From: Synergistota bacterium
GTDB lineage: Bacteria > Synergistota > GBS-1
Length of the DNA: 64,000 nucleotides
NCBI GenBank assembly: GCA_025060595.1
Contig: JANXBX010000007.1
Span: 1 to 64,000, forward strand
Reading direction: 5' to 3'
Both the position numbers and the translations under genes were made by a program. Below, one piece after another: positions 26,953 through 36,348 of this stretch. The notes below the pieces were generated by a model that was not told where the DNA came from, did no database searches, and worked only from the letters and a program-made list of their open reading frames with translations. Numbering within the stretch: position 1 is the first letter of the stretch; the number at the start of each line of letters is the position of its first letter.

Positions 26953-27896
26953 GGATTAGAAAATTTTCTATCTTTCTTTTTTTACTTTTCACATTATTCT
27001 TTTCCTTATATAAAGGCCCTGTAAAGCTTACCTTAGAGGAGATTCTTAACGGATCACCGATATTTTGGCAAGTTAGGCTTCCTCGAACAGTTCACGCTCT
27101 TATAGTAGGAGCTTCATTAGCTATATCCGGCTCCGTTTTACAGGCTGTTTTTAGAAATCCATTAGCTGAACCGTACTTTCTTGGTATATCCTCTGGAGCT
27201 GCAGTTGGAGCTGCTATAAGCACTCTTTTAAAAACTAACTGGAGCCTTGAATTAACCTCCTTTATAGGAGCTATTCTTTCATTTCTTTTAGTTTACAAGG
27301 TTTCTGTTTATAATGGATTTTTGTCCACAGAGAGACTTCTTCTTTCAGGAATTGGTGTAAGCGCTTTTCTCTCCGCCTTAATAGGTTTTTTGCTTTACTT
27401 TAAAGGAAATGACTTTCACGGATTATTGTTTTGGCTTTGGGGAAACCTTGGAATCTCCTCATGGAACAACATAATTAGAATCACACCAGTTTTAGTAATA
27501 TCATCAATATTTATTCTGAGATATTCTCAAGAACTTAATTTAATATTGTGGGGAGATGAACACGCTTCTCAAATGGGAGTGGACTCTATAAAAATTAAGA
27601 AGGAACTTGTGATACTTTCTTCCCTTCTAGCAGCTGTTTCTGTATCTTCAAGCGGGATAATAGGCTTTGTAGGGTTAGTAATACCTCATATGGTAAGACT
27701 TGTCATCTCTCCCGATCATAGAAAGCTCCTTCCCTTTTCAGCGCTACTAGGAGGGAGCTTTTTGTTATTCACGGACACAATGGCAAGGATATTAATCCCT
27801 CCCATTGAAATACCTGTAGGTATAATTACAGCATTGCTGGGTTCACCATTTTTCATATATCTTCTTATAAGAGGAAAGAACAATGCTTCAAGTTAA
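26949..27896 (+). CDS. btuC: Cobalamin ABC transporter permease (FecCD family)
   Basis: 315 residues with about nine membrane segments. Family blocks: WQVRLPRTVHALIVGASLAI, GSVLQAVFRNPLAEPYFLGI, SSGAAVGAA, and GIIGFVGLVIPHMVRL, the cytoplasmic coupling region. Inner-membrane channel for BtuF-delivered cobalamin. ATG overlaps the tonB stop by 4 bases. Confidence 0.92.
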   Translation: MRIRKFSIFLFLLFTLFFSLYKGPVKLTLEEILNGSPIFWQVRLPRTVHALIVGASLAISGSVLQAVFRNPLAEPYFLGISSGAAVGAAISTLLKTNWSLELTSFIGAILSFLLVYKVSVYNGFLSTERLLLSGIGVSAFLSALIGFLLYFKGNDFHGLLFWLWGNLGISSWNNIIRITPVLVISSIFILRYSQELNLILWGDEHASQMGVDSIKIKKELVILSSLLAAVSVSSSGIIGFVGLVIPHMVRLVISPDHRKLLPFSALLGGSFLLFTDTMARILIPPIEIPVGIITALLGSPFFIYLLIRGKNNASS

Positions 27897-28656
27897 AGAT
27901 CTATATGCCGGCTATAATAATAAGGCTATAATAAAAAACATAAACTTTAGCCTAAAAGAGGGGGATATTTTAGTCCTACTGGGGCCTAATGGTTCCGGAA
28001 AAAGCACGGTTATAAAGACCATGTCCGGTATTCTTAAACCCTTCAAAGGAAATATCATGTTTAACGATACCGACCTTATATCTCTTAAACCCCGCGATAG
28101 GGCAAAGATAATTGCTACTTTGCCACAATCGCTAAGTTTTGATTTTCCTTTTTCAGTTGAGGAGGTAGTTGCTATGGGACGCTATCCCCATCATGGAAAA
28201 GGAAAAGAAATAGTAGAATGGGCTATAGAAAGGCTTGACCTTCAAAATCTAAGAAAAAGAAAAATAACATCTTTAAGTGGGGGAGAGTTTAAAAGAGTTG
28301 TTATAGCAAAAACCCTAGCCCAATCCTCTAAAATACTCCTTCTTGATGAACCTATGAATAATTTAGATTTAAAACATCAATTTCTTTTATACGACATACT
28401 GGTAGAACTGTCAAACAATGGATCTATTATTATCTGCGCACTTCATGATATAAATATAACCTTCGCTTTAGCATCCTCAGTGATGCTTCTAAAAGATGGT
28501 GTTCCTTTAGCTTTCGGTCTACCTAAAAGTGTGCTGACTCCTGAACTTTTAGAAGAGGTTTTTCAGATCAAGTTTTCAATTTGTGATAGATGTGGAAGCT
28601 TCCTTTCTTCTCATCAACCACAAGATTGTCATTACACCAATGCTAATAATTATTAA
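27883..28656 (+). CDS. btuD: Cobalamin ABC transporter ATPase
   Basis: 257 residues. Walker A GPNGSGKST at 34-42, Q-loop TLPQS, signature LSGGEFKRV, Walker B ILLLDEPMNNLD, H-loop ALHDI. C-terminal residues from about 220 contain FSICDRCGSF and a short Cys/His tail. It overlaps btuC by 14 bases, and its last 81 bases are also the end of the convergent TRAP permease gene on the other strand, so no terminator fits between them. Confidence 0.92.
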   Translation: MLQVKDLYAGYNNKAIIKNINFSLKEGDILVLLGPNGSGKSTVIKTMSGILKPFKGNIMFNDTDLISLKPRDRAKIIATLPQSLSFDFPFSVEEVVAMGRYPHHGKGKEIVEWAIERLDLQNLRKRKITSLSGGEFKRVVIAKTLAQSSKILLLDEPMNNLDLKHQFLLYDILVELSNNGSIIICALHDINITFALASSVMLLKDGVPLAFGLPKSVLTPELLEEVFQIKFSICDRCGSFLSSHQPQDCHYTNANNY

Positions 28657-30888
28657 AACTGGATTAAGCGTTGAAGTAACCAAGGCAAGAACCCCTATAA
28701 CTACCCTAAGTAATAAATTGATTTTACCTTTAAAATACCCAGTTACTGCTACTCCAAGCATATACATCATTAAGATGGTTACCGAAAGGAGGAAAAGTAT
28801 TTTAAGGATTACCATTACATTCCAAGTTTTTATAGTTATTAAGAACATCTCAGGGTTTAGAAAATAAATATACGGCCCTATAAAACCAGCTAGAGCATAC
28901 CTTACTGAGTTTTTCGAGGTTTGCCAGAAATCTCCTCCAGCAAGAGCGGAACCAGCATAAGAAGCCAAAGCAACTGGAGGAGTAAGATCGGCCAAAATAC
29001 CAAAGTAAAATACAAAAAAGTGAGCGGCAAGCAAAGCCACAGGTGTACCATAGCCAAGCACTCTTTCCATATATATTCCTCCTGTTTCTGCCACAGCCTT
29101 ATATACCGCAGGAGCAGCAACAAGAGAAGTTATAACATAATTTGCAGTTGTAGGAACACCCATGCCAAGTATCAAACTAAAAACCATACTCATTATAAGT
29201 ATCAATATTAAAACGCCACCTGTAAGATCCACAAGCTTATAACCAAGACTTGTTACAAGTCCAGTCATAGTAAGAACTCCTTGGATTAAACCAGCACTCG
29301 CAGCCGCAAGCATTATAGATGTACTCGTCCTTCCAGCATCTATCATAGACTCAAAAGTCGCCTTAAACATAGCTTTACCCTGATCGCTTTTAGAAAACCA
29401 TCCAATCAATAGCGAAAATACAATACCAAATACCCCACTCATAAACAAAACAGATTCTTTTCTGATACCCATATACTTTACTAAAGCTAGGAAACCGATA
29501 AAAAGAAAGCTCATGAAAAACTTTTCGTTAAAACTTATGCTTCTCTTATAAGTTAGTCCTGCAATGACAAGAAAAAGCAAGAAAACAAAAAGAACAAAAG
29601 AGACAGGCTTAGCAATTTTATCCTCAGTAAACATAAGGAGAGTTGTAAAAAGCAAGATAATAGAATATATCTTTTCGCTTCCTGAGATCTCATCCTTAGA
29701 TATCCACGCTACCCATATAGCTATACCTAAACAAGATATAGCAGCTATATGAGGAGCTATTCCCCACACAAGAGCAACTGTTATTACAACTATTGGAAGT
29801 AAAATATAAGCTTTTCTCGTAAAGTAAGATAAAGGCATCAGACTTTCCTTTGATACACCTTTTAGCCCCAATCTTTTCGTTTCGAGGTCTATAAATATAT
29901 ATACTCCTGCATAGTACACAATAGCCGGTATAATCGCAGCAATAATAATCTTATTATAAGGAATACCTAAAAACTGAGCCATTATAAAAGCAGCAGCCCC
30001 CATTATAGGAGGCATAAGTTGTCCTCCTGTTGAAGCTACAGGTTCCACAGCACCAGCTATTTCTGGAGGATAACCTGCTTTTTTCATTAAAGGTATAGTA
30101 AAAGTCCCAGTAGTTAACACATTTGCCACGGAACTACCACTTACAGTTCCCATAAGAGCACTTGACACTACTGCAGACTTAGCAGGCCCACCAGGTTTAG
30201 TCCCAAATATGGTTATCATCAACTGAGTCATATAATCGCTTACACCTATCTTTAGTAAAAAGGCTCCAAAGAATATAAAAGCAAAAACATAAATAGTCAT
30301 AACGAAAAAGGGGGTACCAAAGATACCTTGATCAAGGTAAAGATACTGAACGAATCTTGACCAGTTATAATTGGTATCTTCTATTCCTATAACAAGGAAA
30401 ACGAGAACTATAGCAGGAAGTATCCATCCCAAGCTTCTTCTTGTAGCCTCTAAGACCAAAGCTATAGCTATAAGACCAAAAGGAATGTCCCATCCAGAAA
30501 CCTCATAGTAGACTGTAAAGGAAGGATATCTTGCAAACATATAAAACATGCTTGAAAGACTTAAAAGAACTAAGATATAATCAAACCAATGAACTTTCGT
30601 CATGTAATCCTCCTTTAATAAAGGAGGGTAAACTAAGAAAGCTATCAAAAGCAACATTCCAAGCACAAAAGCCATTCCTTGCTTATCCTGAAAACCTTGC
30701 TGAAGAACACTTACCTCTATTCCCAATTTTGCGAGAAGATCATAAAGATAAAAATGAAACCTAAAGATAAAAAGCACCTCATACACTCCTATCAGAATGG
30801 CAGCTAATTTTACTATAAAATCAACTCGAGAAGAGTACTTTCTTGTCCTTTCTATAACAACTGTAATCTTATCTTCTAATTTATCCAT
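28576..30888 (-). CDS. TRAP transporter fused permease, TAXI type
   Basis: 770 residues, many membrane segments: fused small (DctQ-like) and large (DctM-like) subunits. Typical blocks include PPIMGAAAFIMAQFLGIPY, MGTVSGSSVANVLTTGTFTI, and near the end GMGVPTTANYVITSLVAAP. Works with the TAXI binding protein at 31342-32331; ligands of such systems are organic acids or amino acids such as glutamate. Start is ATG 30888 behind GGGAGGG; an in-frame TTG at 30903 lies before that site. The C-terminus overlaps btuD by 81 bases. Confidence 0.93.
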   Translation of the reverse strand: MDKLEDKITVVIERTRKYSSRVDFIVKLAAILIGVYEVLFIFRFHFYLYDLLAKLGIEVSVLQQGFQDKQGMAFVLGMLLLIAFLVYPPLLKEDYMTKVHWFDYILVLLSLSSMFYMFARYPSFTVYYEVSGWDIPFGLIAIALVLEATRRSLGWILPAIVLVFLVIGIEDTNYNWSRFVQYLYLDQGIFGTPFFVMTIYVFAFIFFGAFLLKIGVSDYMTQLMITIFGTKPGGPAKSAVVSSALMGTVSGSSVANVLTTGTFTIPLMKKAGYPPEIAGAVEPVASTGGQLMPPIMGAAAFIMAQFLGIPYNKIIIAAIIPAIVYYAGVYIFIDLETKRLGLKGVSKESLMPLSYFTRKAYILLPIVVITVALVWGIAPHIAAISCLGIAIWVAWISKDEISGSEKIYSIILLFTTLLMFTEDKIAKPVSFVLFVFLLFLVIAGLTYKRSISFNEKFFMSFLFIGFLALVKYMGIRKESVLFMSGVFGIVFSLLIGWFSKSDQGKAMFKATFESMIDAGRTSTSIMLAAASAGLIQGVLTMTGLVTSLGYKLVDLTGGVLILILIMSMVFSLILGMGVPTTANYVITSLVAAPAVYKAVAETGGIYMERVLGYGTPVALLAAHFFVFYFGILADLTPPVALASYAGSALAGGDFWQTSKNSVRYALAGFIGPYIYFLNPEMFLITIKTWNVMVILKILFLLSVTILMMYMLGVAVTGYFKGKINLLLRVVIGVLALVTSTLNPVLIIISIGVMTILWLMRRKEASTSITN

Positions 30889-31385
30889 TTCACTCCCTCC
30901 CAACTAAATATAATGAAAACTAAAGGTTCTTTCCTTAACTTAAACTTGACCTTACCCTCTTTCCTCATTTCTTGAACCAAGTATTTCCCGTCTAACCTTA
31001 TACTAGGCCTGTTTAAAGGAATAAACCAATAGATCCATTCATTCCCTAAGAAAAGCCTCATCTCTTTGACAAAAAACCCATTTTCTATTCTATTGAAATC
31101 AATAGGTTGACCTGCATCAAACTGCTGCCATCTTGATTCTATAGCCCATATGCCATCCCCGGTTACCTTAAACTTATCTATAACCTCTGTTAACGATACA
31201 CTATGAATATAAGACAGGGTTATTATAACCTCCGAATTAAAGAAGAGGGAACATATATATGTTCCCTCTTCTGTCCTTATCTCTAATAACTTTATAGGTA
31301 AAAACAGTAAAGAAGTTATCAAAATTAAGCTTAAGAAAAGCTTAGCGCTTAAGTTCTGCTGGAACCTTAAGACCTTTCTCCTCAA
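30876..31385 (-). CDS. DUF1850 protein of the TAXI transporter locus
   Basis: 169 residues. N-terminal hydrophobic segment (about 14-33) and the DUF1850 core, ITLSYIHSVSLTEVIDKFKV, with QFDAGQPIDF further on. Genes of this family lie between TAXI binding protein and fused permease genes in many bacteria; the role is unknown. Its start is uncertain: the in-frame TTG 31385 overlaps the binding-protein gene by 44 bases and lacks its own ribosome binding site. Overlaps the permease start by 13 bases. Confidence 0.82.
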   Translation of the reverse strand: MRRKVLRFQQNLSAKLFLSLILITSLLFLPIKLLEIRTEEGTYICSLFFNSEVIITLSYIHSVSLTEVIDKFKVTGDGIWAIESRWQQFDAGQPIDFNRIENGFFVKEMRLFLGNEWIYWFIPLNRPSIRLDGKYLVQEMRKEGKVKFKLRKEPLVFIIFSWEGVKWIN

Positions 31386-32331
31386 AGAATTTTACAGCCC
31401 CTGGATGAAGAGGCACTGTCAAACCCTCGAACGCTTCACTCATCTTTATCTGCTTAGCAAGCTGATGAGCTGTTGCGAGGTCATCAATACTTGTATAAAG
31501 TATCCTGGTTAACTCATAGACAACATCAACAGGGAGTTTTTCATCTACAACTAATGTAGCTTTAACAGCTATCGTTTGAACATTTTCATCCATTCCCTTA
31601 TAAGTTCCTTTAGGAATAGTTGCTCTCACATAGAAAGGATATCCTTGCTCGTGAAGCTTCTTAACTATATCATCAGGAATAGGTATAAGCTTAACAGGAA
31701 CACTAACAGCTATCATCTCAATTGCAGGTGCAGGATAACCTATTACCGTAAATTCCGCATCAACTTGACCTAAAACTAAGCTTTGAGCTGCTTCCTCAAA
31801 AGTCTGATATATCTTATTTACCTTATCCCATAAACCCGCTGCCTTAAGAACTCTCTCAGCTGTTTGAGCAACTCCGCTTCCCGCCGCCCCAACAACAACT
31901 CTCTTACCAACAAGATCCTCCAGCTTCTTCAGGCCACTATCCGCTCTTACAACTAACTGTAACGGCTCAGGATAAAGCGTAGCAACTGCCCTTAAATTCT
32001 TAACAGGGTTACCTTCAAACTGTGCCATACCCTTAATCGCATAATAGGTAACATCGTTTTGAGCTATACCCACCTGAGCTTCTCCCTTTGCAATAGCTCT
32101 TACATTTGCCACACTCGCCCCACTTGTAACTCCCTTGGCAGCCAAAACTTGACTCTTTTGATTAATAACCTTCGCCAACATAGAACCGATAGCAAAATAG
32201 ACGCTTCCGGGACCGGAACCCGTGTAAATAGTTACTTCAAACTTTTCAGCAGCGATAGAATTAGATATTGGCGATAAAGCTACACATATCAAAGCTAAAA
32301 TTGCAAGAATTCCTATACCTTTTTTACACAT
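31342..32331 (-). CDS. TAXI-family TRAP transporter substrate-binding protein
   Basis: 329 residues: signal peptide (about 1-28), then TIYTGSGPGSVYFAIGSMLA, the ligand-binding beginning of the TAXI family, GVTSGASVANVRAIAKGEAQ and VVGAAGSGVAQTAERVL. Captures the ligand in the periplasm for the fused permease. First gene of a binding protein-DUF1850-permease operon, driven by the promoter at 32366-32394. Confidence 0.92.
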   Translation of the reverse strand: MCKKGIGILAILALICVALSPISNSIAAEKFEVTIYTGSGPGSVYFAIGSMLAKVINQKSQVLAAKGVTSGASVANVRAIAKGEAQVGIAQNDVTYYAIKGMAQFEGNPVKNLRAVATLYPEPLQLVVRADSGLKKLEDLVGKRVVVGAAGSGVAQTAERVLKAAGLWDKVNKIYQTFEEAAQSLVLGQVDAEFTVIGYPAPAIEMIAVSVPVKLIPIPDDIVKKLHEQGYPFYVRATIPKGTYKGMDENVQTIAVKATLVVDEKLPVDVVYELTRILYTSIDDLATAHQLAKQIKMSEAFEGLTVPLHPGAVKFFEEKGLKVPAELKR

Positions 32332-32365
32332 TGTTTTTCACCTCCTATATAATTCTATTAATTTT

Positions 32366-32394
32366 AAAATAACATTATATGAGAAGAATGTCAA
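32366..32394 (-). promoter_or_regulatory. Sigma70-type promoter of the TAXI TRAP operon
   Basis: On the minus strand: TTGACA (32394-32389), a 17-base spacer, and TATTTT (32371-32366), with TGT just before it as an extended -10. A strong AGGAGGTG lies between it and the ATG at 32331. Confidence 0.7.
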
Positions 32395-32409
32395 GCACTG
32401 TCCATGTTT

Positions 32410-33390
32410 TCATATCATATACTTTTTTATATCTTCGGGAGAAAATTTACTTGCCATCATACTTATCTCTTGCTGTCCATCTTTCACAACAACGCTATCT
32501 ATAGAACCCCATGGAGCATCACTATACCTTAAAACAATTCCACAAGCTAGATCAAGAACATGAGATGGAATTTGCTTACCTCTAAGTATTCCTATAGGTC
32601 CTGGGTAATATTCTGCCTTCAATATAAAATCACCAGGTAACGCAAGTTTAAGCAAAATCTCATTTTCCTCTAAATTTCTTCCAACTATAAGTTTAACACA
32701 ATCGCTTAATCTAAAATGCCTTCCATACTTGAGTATCTCAGCATCGAAAATCTTAGCATCTGGATCATAATTCAATAAATCCTTAACCCTTTTCGAGAAC
32801 GTCGGGTCAGTAAGGATACAACCACCTCCAGGGGAGGGGAAAAAATTAATTCCCCATTCTTTAGCAAGCTCTAACTGCCTTTTTCTTGACCTTCCCATTA
32901 TATCAAGCAAATTTTCTCTTTTTAACCAACCTTCTCTTTCGGGAAGAGTGGGTAAAAGAAGCTTAGCTGAAAGAGGCCTTACCAATAGATCCCCTAAACC
33001 ACTATCTCTCGCTATAATTGACATAACTTCTTTCCTCTGAGACATCGGTCTTTCCCCAAGAACTTCACCGGTAACAACAAAATGGGCTTCTATTTCCTCC
33101 ATGTACCTTTTTGCTTCCTTCAACATCATAATCTTACAATCTATACAAGGATTTACTCCTTTACCTCTTCCATATTTAGGATTCTTAACGAGCTCCCATA
33201 TTTTTTCATTCACATCTATTATCTTTAGTGAAAGATTCAGCTCCTTAGACACTCTAATAGCTGATTCGCTTTTCCAGAAAATAGAAGAACAAAAGAGAGG
33301 ATAAATTTCTATATTCTCCCTTTGGAGCAATTTCGCAGCCAGTATACTATCTAATCCTCCCGAAAGAAGTAAAACCGCTTTCACACGCAT
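32410..33390 (-). CDS. PP-loop ATPase of tRNA-thiolation type
   Basis: 326 residues. The pyrophosphatase loop LLLSGGLDSILAAKLL begins at about 7, a cysteine pair CIDC appears near 82-85, and a second half includes SPGGGCILTDPTFSKRV. Related to MnmA/ThiI-type enzymes that adenylate uridine before sulfur transfer, but it has no THUMP domain and is distinct from the true mnmA at 39514-40533. The exact substrate is unknown. Its ATG overlaps the pstB stop (TAATG), so it is co-translated with the phosphate transporter genes. Confidence 0.75.
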   Translation of the reverse strand: MRVKAVLLLSGGLDSILAAKLLQRENIEIYPLFCSSIFWKSESAIRVSKELNLSLKIIDVNEKIWELVKNPKYGRGKGVNPCIDCKIMMLKEAKRYMEEIEAHFVVTGEVLGERPMSQRKEVMSIIARDSGLGDLLVRPLSAKLLLPTLPEREGWLKRENLLDIMGRSRKRQLELAKEWGINFFPSPGGGCILTDPTFSKRVKDLLNYDPDAKIFDAEILKYGRHFRLSDCVKLIVGRNLEENEILLKLALPGDFILKAEYYPGPIGILRGKQIPSHVLDLACGIVLRYSDAPWGSIDSVVVKDGQQEISMMASKFSPEDIKKYMI

Positions 33391-34148
33391 TAACCAAACT
33401 TTCCTGTAAGAAATTCCTCCGTTCTCTTATCTTTAGGAGTGGTGAACATAATTCTCGTAGAGCCAAACTCTATAAGCTCCCCAAGATAAAGAAAAGCAGC
33501 ATAGTCAGAAACCCTTCCAGCCTGAGCTATATTGTGAGTAACAAGAATAACCGTTACGCTTTTTTTAAGCTCTATCATCAGTTCCTCAATTCTCGATGTA
33601 GCTATAGGATCGAGAGCGGAGGTAGGTTCATCTAAAAGAAGAACATCGGGGTTCATTGCTAAAGCCCTCGCTATACACAATCTCTGCTGCTGACCTCCCG
33701 AAAGAAAAGTTCCTAATTTATAAAGGTGATCTTTTACCTCATCCCATAAAGCCGCTTTTTTAAGAGAATCTTCAACTATCCTATCCAACTCGCTTCTAGG
33801 AAGTTTAATACCATTTAGTTTATATCCAGCTATCACATTATCATATATACTCATAGTAGGAAAGGGATTAGGCCGTTGAAAAACCATTCCTATTTTTCTT
33901 CTAACAAGCATAGGATCCATCTTATATATATCTTCACCATGCAAAAGTACCTTGCCTTCTACTCTTGCATTTGGAGAAAGCTCGTGCATACGGTTTAAAC
34001 ATCTAATGAAGGTTGTTTTTCCACAACCAGAAGGTCCCATTATAGCAGTAACTTTATTTTGAGGAAAAGACAATGTTATACCTCTTAAAACCTCTTGATC
34101 TCCATAATATGCCTTGAGATTCTCAGTTTTTAAAATCTCGTTTTCCAT
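33390..34148 (-). CDS. pstB: Phosphate ABC transporter ATPase
   Basis: 252 residues from ATG 34148 ([20 protein letters not shown]). Walker [10 protein letters not shown] (38-46), [16 protein letters not shown]-loop [16 protein letters not shown] (typical PstB), signature [16 protein letters not shown] and Walker [13 protein letters not shown]. An in-frame extension upstream to 34220 has no family match. Overlaps pstA by 19 bases. Confidence 0.95.
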   Translation of the reverse strand: MENEILKTENLKAYYGDQEVLRGITLSFPQNKVTAIMGPSGCGKTTFIRCLNRMHELSPNARVEGKVLLHGEDIYKMDPMLVRRKIGMVFQRPNPFPTMSIYDNVIAGYKLNGIKLPRSELDRIVEDSLKKAALWDEVKDHLYKLGTFLSGGQQQRLCIARALAMNPDVLLLDEPTSALDPIATSRIEELMIELKKSVTVILVTHNIAQAGRVSDYAAFLYLGELIEFGSTRIMFTTPKDKRTEEFLTGKFG

Positions 34149-34981
34149 TTTCTCGTCATCACCCTCGCTATTATACTTAAAATTAAAACCAAGGTGACTA
34201 AAAGAAACGAAGCCCCCCATGCTATTTTATGCCACTCTTCATAAGGACTTGTAGCATAGTTAAATATCAACAAAGATAGAGCGCTAATAGGCTTTAAAAT
34301 ACTCAAGGTCAAATATGAACTACCAAAAGCAGTAAAAAGAAGGGGAGCCGTCTCACCCGCAATTCTAGCAATGCCTATTAACGTTCCCGTTAAAATACCG
34401 CTCAAACTTGCAGGCAAAATTACTTTTAAAATTGCCCTATAGTAAGGGACACCTAAAGCTAAAGCAGACTCTTTCAAAGGTAGAGGTATTAATTTAATAG
34501 TTTCTTCTGTAGACCTCACCACTAATGGCAGCATTATAATAGCTAAGGATAACCCCCCAGCCAAGGCAGAAAAGCCTTTCATAGGCTTAACTACCCATAA
34601 GTAAACCACTATACCAATAACTATAGATGGAATACTCTGCAGCACTTCTAAACAAAGTCTCGCTATCCTAGTAACTACGCTTTCTTTTTGCTCAGCCATA
34701 TAAATTCCAGCTAAAACCCCCAAAGGAACCGATATAAAGCTTGCTACAACTATTAATATCCCAGTCCCTAAAAGCGCATTTAATATACCACCGCCTTCTT
34801 CTCCGGGAGGCTTTGGAAGTTCAAAAACAAAATTCCAACTTATTATTTCTATTCCCCTTTGTATTATATAAAAAAGTATAAGAAACAAAGGGATTATAGC
34901 TATTAGTGAAAGGAAAATTACAGTAATTTTAAAAACTTTATTTTTAACAAACCTCAGTCTATCATGTTCTATCTTACGCAT
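34130..34981 (-). CDS. pstA: Phosphate ABC transporter permease PstA
   Basis: 283 residues with about six membrane segments; [20 protein letters not shown], the EAA-like loop [20 protein letters not shown], and [18 protein letters not shown] are characteristic of PstA. Overlaps pstC by 8 bases. Confidence 0.93.
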   Translation of the reverse strand: MRKIEHDRLRFVKNKVFKITVIFLSLIAIIPLFLILFYIIQRGIEIISWNFVFELPKPPGEEGGGILNALLGTGILIVVASFISVPLGVLAGIYMAEQKESVVTRIARLCLEVLQSIPSIVIGIVVYLWVVKPMKGFSALAGGLSLAIIMLPLVVRSTEETIKLIPLPLKESALALGVPYYRAILKVILPASLSGILTGTLIGIARIAGETAPLLFTAFGSSYLTLSILKPISALSLLIFNYATSPYEEWHKIAWGASFLLVTLVLILSIIARVMTRKWKTRF

Positions 34982-35855
34982 ACCTTCTCTCCGTCACGCT
35001 TATCTTTTTAATTATATATCTTCCAACCAAGCTTATAACAGTAGTTATTATAAGAAGAAAGAAACCTATCCCCACTAAAGAAGATAAATGAAGTATTTCT
35101 GTAGCCTCAGCAAACTCATTAGCTATAAGACTTGCCATAGTATTTCCTGGAGAAAAAATGCTTGAAGGAATCTCGTTTGAATTACCTATCAGCATCGTTA
35201 CAGCCATAGTTTCCCCTATCGCTCTTCCAAGGGAAAGCAAAATCCCAGCAAATATTCCTGATCTCGCATAAGGTAGAATAACAAATCTTATAACCTCGTA
35301 TTTAGTAGCCCCAAGTGAGTAGGCAGCTTCCTTTATATCTGTAGGAACAAGCTCTATTACTTCCCTACCAATAGAAGCAGAGTAGGGAATTATCATAACA
35401 GCTAAGACTATCGAAGCAGTAAAAATTCCTACTCCTACTGGTGGAACATTTAAAAATACTTCAATTTTTCTAACAAAGGGAACAAGAACAAATAATCCCC
35501 AAAATCCATAAATCACGGATGGAATACCCGCTAGAAGTTCTACTAGATTTTTAAATATCGAAGCTATAAATCCTTCCTTAAGGTATTCTCCCAAAAGAAT
35601 AGAAATGGAAATGGAAATAGGAACAGATATAATAAGGGCCAAAAAGGATGTTAAAGTAGTTCCGATAAAAAACGGAAGAGCTCCAAAGTTAAGCTTTATC
35701 GGATCCCACTCCTTACCAAAGAAGAACTTCAGGCCAAATGCTTTAAGAGAGGGAATAAAATTAATTAACAGCGTTAAAAAGGCCGCTATAAGCAAAATTA
35801 TAGTAATACACGCTCCCATAAAAACCATTATGTTAAATAGCCGATCCTTCAACAC
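34974..35855 (-). CDS. pstC: Phosphate ABC transporter permease PstC
   Basis: 293 residues, about six membrane segments: FFGKEWDPIKLNFGALPFFI, LLAGIPSVIYGFWGLF, AAYSLGATKYEVIRFVILPY and GRAIGETMAVTMLIGNS are typical. GTG start after GGGAGGG. It is the first gene of the unit: no phosphate-binding protein (pstS) precedes it, and the gene upstream runs the other way. Confidence 0.93.
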   Translation of the reverse strand: MLKDRLFNIMVFMGACITIILLIAAFLTLLINFIPSLKAFGLKFFFGKEWDPIKLNFGALPFFIGTTLTSFLALIISVPISISISILLGEYLKEGFIASIFKNLVELLAGIPSVIYGFWGLFVLVPFVRKIEVFLNVPPVGVGIFTASIVLAVMIIPYSASIGREVIELVPTDIKEAAYSLGATKYEVIRFVILPYARSGIFAGILLSLGRAIGETMAVTMLIGNSNEIPSSIFSPGNTMASLIANEFAEATEILHLSSLVGIGFFLLIITTVISLVGRYIIKKISVTERRYA

Positions 35856-35994
35856 TATTTTTATACCCTCCCATCTTTTTACTACTAATGATTATATAGG
35901 TAAAGCCAAAATAAAGCAATTACCCTATGGTTTTAAACTTTTTCATATGCTAAAATTCTTAATATCAAGACTCCTAAGGGAGGCGATCTTACTC

Positions 35995-36348
35995 ATGACT
36001 CCTCCAAAAATAGAGAAATATAAGTTTGGAACGATAGTAATCGATGGAATCGAATATAAAAGCGATGTAGTTGTAACCCCAGAAGGTGTTTTTTCTGATT
36101 GGTGGAGAATTGAGGGACATAAACTTCACTTTGAAGACATAGAAGAATTCTTGTCAAAGTCGGTTATAGATGTCCTTATCGTTGGTACAGGAGCAAGTGG
36201 AATAATGAAAGTAACCGAAGACCTTCTAAAGGAACTTAAAGCAAGAGGAATAGAAGTAATAGCCTTACCATCACAAGAAGCTTGTGAAATTTATAATAAA
36301 CTCAAAGACAGAAAGAGAGTAATGGGGGTGTTTCACTTAACATGTTAG
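35995..36348 (+). CDS. Mth938-like domain protein
   Basis: 117 residues from ATG 35995, 11 bases after AAGGGAGG. Pattern IEKYKFGTIVIDGIEYKSDV, WWRIEGHKLHFEDIEEFL, VLIVGTGASGIMKV and KARGIEVIALPSQEACEIYN match the Mth938/DUF498 fold, a small globular domain also found in NDUFAF3. Function in bacteria is unclear. Its stop overlaps the purH start by 7 bases, so it probably belongs to the purine/one-carbon operon. Confidence 0.82.
   Translation: MTPPKIEKYKFGTIVIDGIEYKSDVVVTPEGVFSDWWRIEGHKLHFEDIEEFLSKSVIDVLIVGTGASGIMKVTEDLLKELKARGIEVIALPSQEACEIYNKLKDRKRVMGVFHLTC

Noticed and set aside
35605-35994. Long N-terminal extension of the Mth938-like protein
   Set aside because: It runs antisense through pstC and has no family similarity; ATG 35995 with AAGGGAGG is a proper start.
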